From an uncultured Dorea sp. (GTDB lineage Bacteria > Bacillota_A > Clostridia > Lachnospirales > Lachnospiraceae): 21,246 nucleotides of DNA. The translations under genes and the position numbers were made by a program. Each line of letters starts with the position of its first letter. The first letter of the stretch is position 1. Below the pieces are notes generated by a model, which was not told the DNA's origin, ran no database searches, and saw only the letters and a program-made list of their open reading frames with translations. Shown here one piece after another: positions 13,453 through 20,422 of this stretch. Location of the stretch: the NCBI GenBank assembly GCA_910579015.1, contig CAJTRO010000013.1, positions 56,829-78,074 on the forward strand, written 5' to 3'.

Positions 13453-16400
13453 TTATCTCGGTATCTCTACCATCTTGAATGCTTCAACCAGATCGCCTTC
13501 TTTGATATCATTAAAATTGGCAAATACGAATCCACACTCATATCCCGCTCTTACTTCCTTTACATCATCCTTGAATCGTCTCAGTGATGCAAGCGGCCCT
13601 TCAAAGATCACCACACCGTCACGCGTCAGGCGCACGGAACAGTCTCTCTCAAAGATTCCGTCCTGTACATAAGAACCTGCGATCGTTCCCACGCCGGAAG
13701 CCTTGAACGTCTGCCGTACTTCCGCATGTCCAAGCACCTTCTCTTCAAATATCGGATCAAGCATACCCTTCATGGCCGCTTCTACGTCCTCGATTGCGTT
13801 ATAGATGACACGATACAGACGGATATCCACGCCCTCACGGTCTGCCGTCTCCTTCGCTGTCGCATCAGGACGTACATTGAACCCGATGATGATCGCATTG
13901 GACGCCGAAGCCAGGCTGACGTCGGACTCATTGATGGCTCCTACACCGCCGTGTATGATCTTGACTACGACCTCTTCATTCGTCAGCTTCAGCAGGCTCT
14001 GCTTCATCGCCTCAACCGAACCCTGTACATCCGCTTTCACGACGATTCCAAGTTCCTTTAAGTTCCCTTCCTGAATCTGGGTGAACAGATCATCCAGAGA
14101 CAGCTTTGATTTTGTATCTTCAAGCAGTTTTACCTTGCTCTGTGAGATGAATGTCTCCGCAAAGTTTCTCGCTTCTTTGTCATTTGCACAGCCCACAAAC
14201 ACTTCGCCCGCATTGGGTACGTCGTTTAAGCCCAGGATCTCAACCGGCATAGAAGGACCGGCCTCCTTGACGCGTCTTCCCTTATCGTCCATCATGGCTC
14301 TTACCTTACCGTATGCGGAGCCTGCCGCAATGGAATCCCCTACACGGAGCGTTCCCTTCTGTACAAGAACCGTTGCAACGGAGCCTCTTCCTTTATCCAG
14401 CTGGGCCTCAAGCACCAGACCTCTCGCACGGCGGTTCTCGTTCGCCTTTAACTCCAGGACTTCCGCGGTCAGGACGATCATCTCCATCAGGTCCTCAAGC
14501 CCTTCTCCGGTCTTCGCCGATACCGGAACGAAGACGGTGCTTCCGCCCCAGTCCTCAGGAATCAGTTCATATTCCGTAAGCTCCTGCTTCACACGCTCAA
14601 TATTGGCGCTTGGCTTATCAATCTTATTCACAGCCACGACAATCTCTACCCCTGCCGCCTTCGCATGATTGATCGCTTCCACCGTCTGCGGCATAACGCC
14701 GTCGTCTGCGGCAACCACCAGGATCGCGATATCTGTAGAGCTTGCACCACGCATACGCATTGCTGTAAATGCTTCATGTCCCGGCGTATCTAAGAACGTG
14801 ATCTTCTCACCGTTCACGTCGACTACATAAGCTCCGATGTGCTGGGTGATACCGCCCGCTTCCTTATCAATAACATTCGTATGACGAATTGCATCCAGAA
14901 GAGAGGTCTTGCCGTGATCGACATGCCCCATGACGCAGACTACAGGCGGACGTTTCACCATCTTGGTCACATCCTCTTCATCCTCCTTGAGAAGTTCCTC
15001 GATCACATCTACGACCTCTTCCTTCTCGCAGAGTACGTCAAACTCCAGCGCGATCCCTTCTGCGGTCTCATAATCGACTTCCTGATTTACCGTAACGATC
15101 TTGCCCTGCAAGAACAGCTTCTTAACGATGATGGACGGAACGATCTTCATCTTATCCGCCAGCTCCTTGATCGTAAGGACCTCCGGAATGATGATGGACT
15201 TGATCTGTTCCTCTACCTTCTGCTCTCTCTGCTGCGGCTTCTGGAACTGCTGCTTCGGCTCGTTCTTCTTCTTGCCCTTTACGCCTCTGCCCTCTTCATC
15301 CTCACGGCGGTAATCCTTCTTCTTATGGTCATCCTTGCCCTTTCCTTTGCTGCGCTGCGGCTTCTGTGCCTCCACTGCCGGCGCCGGGATACCGGAATTA
15401 CTGCTTCTTCTGTCATTATTGCGGCGGTCCGGTCTCTCACCCGGCTTGCGCCCCTGTCCGCGGTCTCTGTTATCACGGTCTCCCTGGAATCTGTCTCTGT
15501 TATCACGATCCCCCTGGAATCCGCGTCTGTCTCTGTTATCACGGTCTCCCTGGAACCTGTCGCGGTCTCTGTTATCGCGGTCTCCCTGGAATCCGCGCCT
15601 GTCTCTGTTATCGCGGTCTCCCTGAAATCTGTCGCGGTTATCACGGTCTCCCTGGAACCCGCGTCTGTCTCTGTTGTCACGATCTCCCTGGAATCCGCGC
15701 CTGTCCCTGTCTGTCTGAGGTCTGTCGCCTCTTGCCGGACGCTGGCCGTTCCCGTCGCGGAATCTCTCCCCGCCTCTGTCTGAACGCTCCGAACGATTCC
15801 GGAATCTTGAGGTTCCTCTGTCATCCCTGTCAAAACCTCTGTCGCCTGTGCGCTCCTGTCTCTGCCCGTTCTGCGTCCTGTCTCCTGTACGCTGTGCCCT
15901 GTCTCCTGCACGCTCCTGCCTCTGAGAGCTCTGCACCCTGTCGCCTGTGCGCTCCTGCCTCTGAGAGCTCTGCGCCCTGTCGCCTGTACGCTCCGGACGC
16001 TGTGCATTCCCTTTCTCGGCCGCGGCCGCCTCCGGACGCTTTACAGTCTCTGCCTCTTTTGCCGGTTCCGTCTCCGAATGCTTTAATACTTCTGCCGGCT
16101 TTGCTGTCTGTGCCAGAGACGCCGCGCGCTTCGCCGCATCAGCGGTCCTCGCTGTCTCTGTCTCCGGACGCTTCACCGCCTCTGCCGGCTTCACTGCCTT
16201 TTCAGACGCCGGACGCTTCACGGGTTCTATCGGCTTTGCCCCCTGTACCGGAGACGCCGTGCGTGTCTGCGGCGCCGCCTTCGCCGGACGGCCGTTATTC
16301 ACCTGCATCGGCCTTCCCTGCATCTGTCCCGGGCGTCCGCTCCCCTGCTGTTGTCCCTGACCGGTACGGCTGCCGGACCTTCTGCCCTGCTTCGCACCGT

Positions 16401-16641
16401 TCTGGGTATTCTGCGGACGAAATACCTGCACGATGCTCTTCTTCTTTGGAGCTTCCTGCTCCTGCTTCGGCTGGCCTGCCCCGCCTTTGGAGAATGACTT
16501 CCTTACCATATCTGCATCGGCATCCTCCAACGAATTCATATGATTCTTCACTTCTATATTCTTCCTGTTCAGGAATTCAACTACTTCCTTGCTTGGGACA
16601 TTCAATTCCTTCGCTAATTCGTATACTTTAATCTTTGACAT
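13453..16641 (-). CDS. infB: Translation initiation factor IF-2
   Basis: A 1062-residue GTPase that places initiator tRNA on the 30S subunit and promotes 50S joining. The order is an IF2N motif (1-50), a long low-complexity region (about 55-475), a second IF2N-like domain (about 480-540), the GTPase domain with GHVDHGKTS (about 570), DTPGHEAF (about 617), NKID (about 672) and SAKTGEG, then domains II-IV. Bacillus subtilis IF2 is 716 residues, so the N-terminus is greatly expanded and holds three repeat families. The ATG at 16641 (MSKIKVYELAKEL) follows AGGAGG by about 10 bases; an upstream in-frame start at 16665 would overlap the previous gene. Confidence 0.98.
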   Translation of the reverse strand: MSKIKVYELAKELNVPSKEVVEFLNRKNIEVKNHMNSLEDADADMVRKSFSKGGAGQPKQEQEAPKKKSIVQVFRPQNTQNGAKQGRRSGSRTGQGQQQGSGRPGQMQGRPMQVNNGRPAKAAPQTRTASPVQGAKPIEPVKRPASEKAVKPAEAVKRPETETARTADAAKRAASLAQTAKPAEVLKHSETEPAKEAETVKRPEAAAAEKGNAQRPERTGDRAQSSQRQERTGDRVQSSQRQERAGDRAQRTGDRTQNGQRQERTGDRGFDRDDRGTSRFRNRSERSDRGGERFRDGNGQRPARGDRPQTDRDRRGFQGDRDNRDRRGFQGDRDNRDRFQGDRDNRDRRGFQGDRDNRDRDRFQGDRDNRDRRGFQGDRDNRDRFQGDRDNRDRGQGRKPGERPDRRNNDRRSSNSGIPAPAVEAQKPQRSKGKGKDDHKKKDYRREDEEGRGVKGKKKNEPKQQFQKPQQREQKVEEQIKSIIIPEVLTIKELADKMKIVPSIIVKKLFLQGKIVTVNQEVDYETAEGIALEFDVLCEKEEVVDVIEELLKEDEEDVTKMVKRPPVVCVMGHVDHGKTSLLDAIRHTNVIDKEAGGITQHIGAYVVDVNGEKITFLDTPGHEAFTAMRMRGASSTDIAILVVAADDGVMPQTVEAINHAKAAGVEIVVAVNKIDKPSANIERVKQELTEYELIPEDWGGSTVFVPVSAKTGEGLEDLMEMIVLTAEVLELKANENRRARGLVLEAQLDKGRGSVATVLVQKGTLRVGDSIAAGSAYGKVRAMMDDKGRRVKEAGPSMPVEILGLNDVPNAGEVFVGCANDKEARNFAETFISQSKVKLLEDTKSKLSLDDLFTQIQEGNLKELGIVVKADVQGSVEAMKQSLLKLTNEEVVVKIIHGGVGAINESDVSLASASNAIIIGFNVRPDATAKETADREGVDIRLYRVIYNAIEDVEAAMKGMLDPIFEEKVLGHAEVRQTFKASGVGTIAGSYVQDGIFERDCSVRLTRDGVVIFEGPLASLRRFKDDVKEVRAGYECGFVFANFNDIKEGDLVEAFKMVEIPR
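15462..15706 (-). repeat. Arg/Asp-rich tandem repeats in infB (FQGDRDN units)
   Basis: Seven copies of FQGDRDN occur in alternating 12-residue (RDRRGFQGDRDN) and 10-residue (RDRFQGDRDN) units, with one variant RDRDRFQGDRDN, at about IF2 residues 312-393. The DNA copies are near-identical with a few synonymous changes, as expected of a recently expanded minisatellite. The repeats are in frame. Confidence 0.95.
15838..16002 (-). repeat. QRQERTGDR tandem repeats in infB
   Basis: About four to five imperfect units of the type QRQERTGDRAQSS (13 residues) with one shortened unit (RTGDRTQNG), at about IF2 residues 213-268, just before the FQGDRDN block. A third, more degenerate KPAEAVKRPE-like repeat precedes it (about residues 130-210). 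Confidence 0.9.
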
Positions 16642-16657
16642 ATTCAAACTACCTCCT

Positions 16658-16981
16658 CTATGCAATTGTATTCTCTTCTGTCTCTATATGCTTTCTGATT
16701 CCTTTTGCAAATCCCTCATCCAATATCGCAAGAGATGCCCGGAATTGCTTTCCCATTGCATGCCCCAAGGTATCTTTATCTCCGTAAAAACAGACAGGCA
16801 CGTGATAGTAATCACACATATTCTTGAACTTCTTCTTCGTATTATCAGACGCATCGCCGGCAACTATGACCAGCTCTGCATTCCCGGACTTTACTTCCTT
16901 CTCTGTACAGAACTCTCCGCTTGCCGTCCTCCCGGCCTTCATAGCCAGCCCGATGAGCGACAGTGCTTTACTCTGTCTCAA
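16658..16981 (-). CDS. ylxQ: L7Ae/L30e-family ribosomal-type protein (YlxQ-like)
   Basis: A 107-residue protein of the L7Ae/L30e/S12e fold, a family that often binds kink-turn RNA. Visible family parts are LSLIGLAMKAGRTASGEF, LVIVAGDASDNTKKKF and VPVCFYGDKDTLGHAMGK. The start is TTG at 16981, inside the end of ylxR (14-base overlap), with GGAG about 10 bases upstream. It lies directly before infB (16 bases). Its cellular role is not established; location suggests ribosome or RNase P related RNA binding. Confidence 0.9.
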   Translation of the reverse strand: MRQSKALSLIGLAMKAGRTASGEFCTEKEVKSGNAELVIVAGDASDNTKKKFKNMCDYYHVPVCFYGDKDTLGHAMGKQFRASLAILDEGFAKGIRKHIETEENTIA

Positions 16982-17246
16982 TCAGCCTCATCTCCTTTTC
17001 CAACGCTTCGTACACCTCTGCCGGGATGGCCTGCCCGAACGAGCGCTCCAATCCCCTGCTTTTGACTGCCTTTAAAAGGCAGTCCTCTGACGGACAGATA
17101 TATGCTCCGCGGCCATTCTTCCTGCCTGTAGCATCCAGAAGAAATTCTCCTTCCTTCGTCCGGATCACACGAATCATCTCTTTCTTACTCTTCATTTCCT
17201 GACAACCTACACACTTACGCACAGGAATCTTCTTATTTCCACCCAA
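16968..17246 (-). CDS. ylxR: YlxR/RnpM family RNA-binding protein (DUF448)
   Basis: A 92-residue protein of the YlxR family, reported in Bacillus subtilis to interact with RNase P (named RnpM). The signature is visible: PVRKCVGCQEMKSKKEMIRV, then GRKNGRGAYICPSEDC, with a CxxC pair and a later cysteine. The start is TTG at 17246, placed by AGGTGA that overlaps the nusA stop. It lies between nusA and the YlxQ-like gene, the standard position in Firmicutes. Confidence 0.93.
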   Translation of the reverse strand: MGGNKKIPVRKCVGCQEMKSKKEMIRVIRTKEGEFLLDATGRKNGRGAYICPSEDCLLKAVKSRGLERSFGQAIPAEVYEALEKEMRLIETE

Positions 17247-17254
17247 ATGATCAC

Positions 17255-18559
17255 CTATTCCTCATCTATTTCCTCAAATACAATCTCATCCTCACCGTAT
17301 CCGTCATCCGAATCATCCATGGAGCCGTCCTCATAAGACTCTTCAAAAGAAATATCATCGTCTCCTTCATAGTCTTCTGCATAATCTTCTGCATAGGAAG
17401 CTTCCTCTTCCTCACCGGGCTCCTCATAGGAAGCTTCGTCGTATTCTTCCTCATAAGGCTCCTCATATTCGGATTCAAATACGCCCTCACTCATCTCCAG
17501 ATAATTCTCCGGAAGGTCTCCGGATTCAATCGCCTGTGTCTCACTCTTGATATCAATCTTATAACCAGTCAGTCTCGCGGCAAGCCTTGCATTCTGTCCT
17601 TCCTTGCCAATTGCAAGGGACAGCTGGTAGTCCGGCACGATCACGCCCGCCGTCTTCTCGTCCGGATCGGCCATTACGGAAATGACCTTGGCAGGGCTTA
17701 ACGCATTCTCGATCAGGATCGCAGGGTTATCACTCCAGTTGATAATATCAATCTTCTCTCCGCGCAGCTCATTCACTATTGTATTCACCCTTGAGCCATT
17801 CATTCCGACACATGCGCCTACCGGATCCACATCCGGATCGTTGGACCACACCGCGATCTTCGTCCGGCTTCCCGCCTCACGGGCAATACTCTTGATCTCT
17901 ACAACGCCGTCCTTAACCTCTGTCACCTCTGCCTCAAAGAGCCTCTTCACAAGCTCCGGATGCGTCCGGGATACCAGGATCTTCGGCCCCTTCGGCGTAT
18001 TCTTGACCTCCACGATATACAGCTTGATACGCTCGGTAGGCTTGAATACCTCGCCTTTAACCTGCTCGTTCTCGGTAAGCATCGCATCGGCCCTTCCAAG
18101 GTTGATGCTGACATTCCTTCCCACATAGCGTTGGACGATACCCGTGATAATGTCCTTCTCCTTCTCGAAATACTGGTCATACACTACCTTGCGTTCTTCC
18201 TCCCGGATCTTCTGGAGAATCAGGTTCTTGGCGTTCTGGGTTGCGATCCGCCCAAAAGACTTGGACTCGATCGGAACCCGTACAATATCCCCAAGCTCGT
18301 ACTTGCCGTCCTTCTCCCTTGCCTCCTCAAGGCTGATCTGCTCCAGCTTATCCTCCACCTCTTCGACAACCACCTTCTCTGCGAAAAGCTGGTAATCACA
18401 GGTACTTCTGTCCATGATCACTCTGATATTGTCATTCTTTCCAAAATGATTCTTGCAGGCATTCAGCAGAGAATTCTCAATCGCATCCAGCAGCGTCTCC
18501 TTGCTGATCTCTTTTTCCTGCTCCAATATATTCAATGCATCTAACAATTCCGTATTCAT
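17255..18559 (-). CDS. nusA: Transcription termination/antitermination factor NusA
   Basis: A 434-residue RNA polymerase-binding protein that affects pausing, termination and antitermination. An N-terminal domain (about 1-125) is followed by S1 (about 135-199), KH1 (with GMNGSRV at 252-258) and KH2 (with AIGKEGQNARLAARLTG at 316-332). From about residue 356 a tail of roughly 79 residues is almost all Glu, Asp, Ser and Tyr, with EEPYEEEYDEASYEEP-like repeats; Bacillus subtilis NusA (371 residues) lacks it. The ATG at 18559 follows GGAG by 7-8 bases. Second gene of the rimP operon. Confidence 0.97.
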   Translation of the reverse strand: MNTELLDALNILEQEKEISKETLLDAIENSLLNACKNHFGKNDNIRVIMDRSTCDYQLFAEKVVVEEVEDKLEQISLEEAREKDGKYELGDIVRVPIESKSFGRIATQNAKNLILQKIREEERKVVYDQYFEKEKDIITGIVQRYVGRNVSINLGRADAMLTENEQVKGEVFKPTERIKLYIVEVKNTPKGPKILVSRTHPELVKRLFEAEVTEVKDGVVEIKSIAREAGSRTKIAVWSNDPDVDPVGACVGMNGSRVNTIVNELRGEKIDIINWSDNPAILIENALSPAKVISVMADPDEKTAGVIVPDYQLSLAIGKEGQNARLAARLTGYKIDIKSETQAIESGDLPENYLEMSEGVFESEYEEPYEEEYDEASYEEPGEEEEASYAEDYAEDYEGDDDISFEESYEDGSMDDSDDGYGEDEIVFEEIDEE

Positions 18560-18608
18560 AGTATCTCCTCCTATCTATATTATCATCAAGTCCCGGCAGC
18601 CTTATCAC

Positions 18609-19076
18609 TTAGAAATCAAACGCCAGACGTATCAGCGCGATATCACTCTTCTCAAAAGTCCTCATGCCGCCTTCCTCTTCCTCTATCGTCACCGTCTTCT
18701 CGTCATAGCTTCTAAGGATCCCGGTAAATTCCTTACGCTTCTCTATCATCCGGTAAGTCCTAAGCTCCACCTCTTCCCCAAGGCTCCTCTTGAAATCCTT
18801 CTCCTTCCTGAGCGGTCTTCCAAGCCCCGGCGAGCTGACTTCCAGTATATATGCGTCTTCGATATAATCCTTCTCATCCAGAATGTCCGAAAGCCTGCGG
18901 CTGACTGTCTCACAATCATCAATCGTGATCCCGCCCGGCTTATCAATGTATGCACGAAGATACCATGTGCCGCCTTCCTTCACATATTCTACGTCGACAA
19001 GCTCAAATTCATGCTCTTCTATGATGGGCGCCAGTATCTCTTCCGTCCTCTGTTCGTACATCTCTCTTTTGGTCAA
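18609..19076 (-). CDS. rimP: Ribosome maturation factor RimP
   Basis: A 155-residue 30S maturation factor. Family sequence is clear: FELVDVEYVKEGGTWYLRAYIDK, DDCETVSRRLSDILD, and YILEVSSPGLGRPL, then an SH3-like C-terminal domain. I chose TTG at 19076, which gives MTKREMYEQ with AGGAGG 9 bases upstream; an in-frame TTG at 19100 lies before that ribosome binding site and the next ATG (19061) is too far from it. It is the first gene of the operon, with its own promoter and leader hairpin. Confidence 0.95.
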   Translation of the reverse strand: MTKREMYEQRTEEILAPIIEEHEFELVDVEYVKEGGTWYLRAYIDKPGGITIDDCETVSRRLSDILDEKDYIEDAYILEVSSPGLGRPLRKEKDFKRSLGEEVELRTYRMIEKRKEFTGILRSYDEKTVTIEEEEGGMRTFEKSDIALIRLAFDF

Positions 19077-19100
19077 TCTCCATTTCCTCCTTTTCAACAA

Positions 19101-19128
19101 AGAAGAGTGAACTTCCGTTCACTCTTCT
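19101..19128 (-). promoter_or_regulatory. Perfect 12-bp hairpin in the rimP-nusA leader (possible attenuator)
   Basis: AGAAGAGTGAAC and GTTCACTCTTCT form a 12-bp perfect stem. On the transcript the loop is GGAA, a GNRA tetraloop. TTTGTTG follows, and the rimP AGGAGG begins about 10 bases after the stem. It looks like a weak intrinsic terminator or translation switch at the head of the nusA operon. The structure is certain from sequence; the function is inference. Confidence 0.7.
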
Positions 19129-19154
19129 GCCGATTTCCTTATGTAACTGATGCC

Positions 19155-19183
19155 AGTATAGCACCTAATCCCAGTAAAATCAA
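19155..19183 (-). promoter_or_regulatory. Sigma-A-type promoter of the rimP-nusA-infB operon
   Basis: TTGATT (19178-19183) and TATACT (19155-19160) on the minus strand are 17 bases apart. Transcription would start near 19148, about 70 bases before the rimP TTG. It lies between the telA-like gene and rimP. Confidence 0.85.
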
Positions 19184-19234
19184 GGCTTTTTTGAAAATAA
19201 CTGCCGCCTCCGTTAATAATTTGTCATCTTATGT

Positions 19235-20365
19235 CTATGCCTGTATCTGCAAAAGCTTCCCTTTAAGCTCCCTTTCAAGCCTCCTCATCTCCTGTTCGGC
19301 TTCCGCTCTCTTCTGTCTGCCTTCCCTCTGGATCTGCATCACCTCGTCAAGCGTGGAGATCAGAGATTCGTTGGTATGCTTCAAGGTCTCGATCTCGACG
19401 ATGCCCCGCTCTGATTCCTTGGCAGTCTCTGTCACCGCCATCTTAAGCTTATCCGCATTCTTCCTCAGAAGCTCGTTCGTCATATCCGTGACTTCTCTCT
19501 GGGCAGCCGCCGCCTGCGCCGAGTGCTCCACGCCTAACGTCAGCACCATCTGGCTCTTCCACAGCGGAATGGTATTGACCACCGTAGACTGGATCTTCTC
19601 CACCATCAGCGTATCGTTTCCCTGTATCAGACGAATCTGGGGCGCCGTCTGCATGGAGATCGTCCTGGTCAGCTCCAGGTCATGGATCTTCTTCTCAAAC
19701 CGGTTACACATACTGTCCAGATCCCTCGCCGCCTGCGCATCCTCAGCAAGGCCCGTCCTTGACGCCTTCTCAAGGAGCTGCGGCAGTGTATTACCTCTGA
19801 CCTCCTCAAGCTTCTTCTTGCCCGCAAGGATATACATGGACAATTCCTTATAATACGTCAGGTTCAGCTCGTACATCTTATCCAGCACCGCGACATCCTT
19901 CATCAGCCTCACCTGATGAGATTCCAGCACCTTACAGATCTGATTGACATTCACCTCCGCCTTCGCGTACTTCGTCTTCATCGACTGGATCTTCCCGGAA
20001 CCTTTCCTGAAAAGGCCAAGGAATCCCTTCTCCTCTTCCTCGTCAAACTCCCTTAGTTCCTTTACCACACCTGCCAGAAGCTCCCCGATCTCTCCCAGAT
20101 CCTTCGTCCGCACATTCTCCAGCGCAGACTCCGAGAAATCCGCCATCTTCTTCTGCGTTCCTGCCCCGTATTGCAGGATTGCGTTGGAATTCGTCAGATC
20201 GATCTGCCGGGCAAATGCATCCACCGCCCTTCGTTCTTCCTCCGATAAAATATCCTCTTCAAGAACCGGCGCTTTCGGTTCCTGATGAATCATAGGTTCT
20301 TCTTCCTTAAACGGCTCCAGCGTAAGCTCTGGAACTGTCTGAAACTGTTCGAATTCATTCTTCAT
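19235..20365 (-). CDS. TelA/KlaA-family protein (toxic anion resistance family)
   Basis: A 376-residue soluble, helix- and coiled-coil-rich protein of the TelA family, named for tellurite resistance though its biochemical role is poorly known. Typical family stretches are present: ILQYGAGTQKKMADFSE, then GSGKIQSMKTKYAKAEVNVNQICKVLESHQVRLMKDVAVLDKMYE, an LELTRTISMQTAPQIRLIQ region, and the C-terminal ALGVEHS-like and TLDEVMQIQREGR segments. The length is usual for the family. The ATG at 20365 has GAGGG about 9 bases upstream. It follows the XpaC-like gene by 57 bases, a pairing seen in many Firmicutes. Confidence 0.9.
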   Translation of the reverse strand: MKNEFEQFQTVPELTLEPFKEEEPMIHQEPKAPVLEEDILSEEERRAVDAFARQIDLTNSNAILQYGAGTQKKMADFSESALENVRTKDLGEIGELLAGVVKELREFDEEEEKGFLGLFRKGSGKIQSMKTKYAKAEVNVNQICKVLESHQVRLMKDVAVLDKMYELNLTYYKELSMYILAGKKKLEEVRGNTLPQLLEKASRTGLAEDAQAARDLDSMCNRFEKKIHDLELTRTISMQTAPQIRLIQGNDTLMVEKIQSTVVNTIPLWKSQMVLTLGVEHSAQAAAAQREVTDMTNELLRKNADKLKMAVTETAKESERGIVEIETLKHTNESLISTLDEVMQIQREGRQKRAEAEQEMRRLERELKGKLLQIQA

Positions 20366-20422
20366 CCGTCATGCCCTCTTTCACTTTTTATTTCCCGTCC
20401 TTTTCCTTCTCTGGTCTTTCGT

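Noticed and set aside
15100..15170. Internal start for a shorter IF2 form
   Set aside because: AAGGAG occurs 12 bases before an in-frame ATG, which is too wide a spacing to support without data, although internal IF2 starts are known in other bacteria.
15279..16007. 242-codon frame on the minus strand inside infB
   Set aside because: Alternate frame of the same repeats, giving TETGRDR-like low-complexity sequence. Codon repetition keeps it open by chance.
15366..16631. 421-codon open frame on the plus strand opposite infB
   Set aside because: It is a shadow of the repetitive Arg/Glu/Asp-rich IF2 region: low complexity, Cys/Leu/Pro/Ser-rich with no recognisable domain. The minus-strand frame is clearly infB.
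18453..19853. 466-codon plus-strand frame spanning nusA, rimP and the telA-like gene
   Set aside because: It runs antisense across three well-supported genes and an intergenic promoter, and has no family resemblance or matching ribosome binding site.
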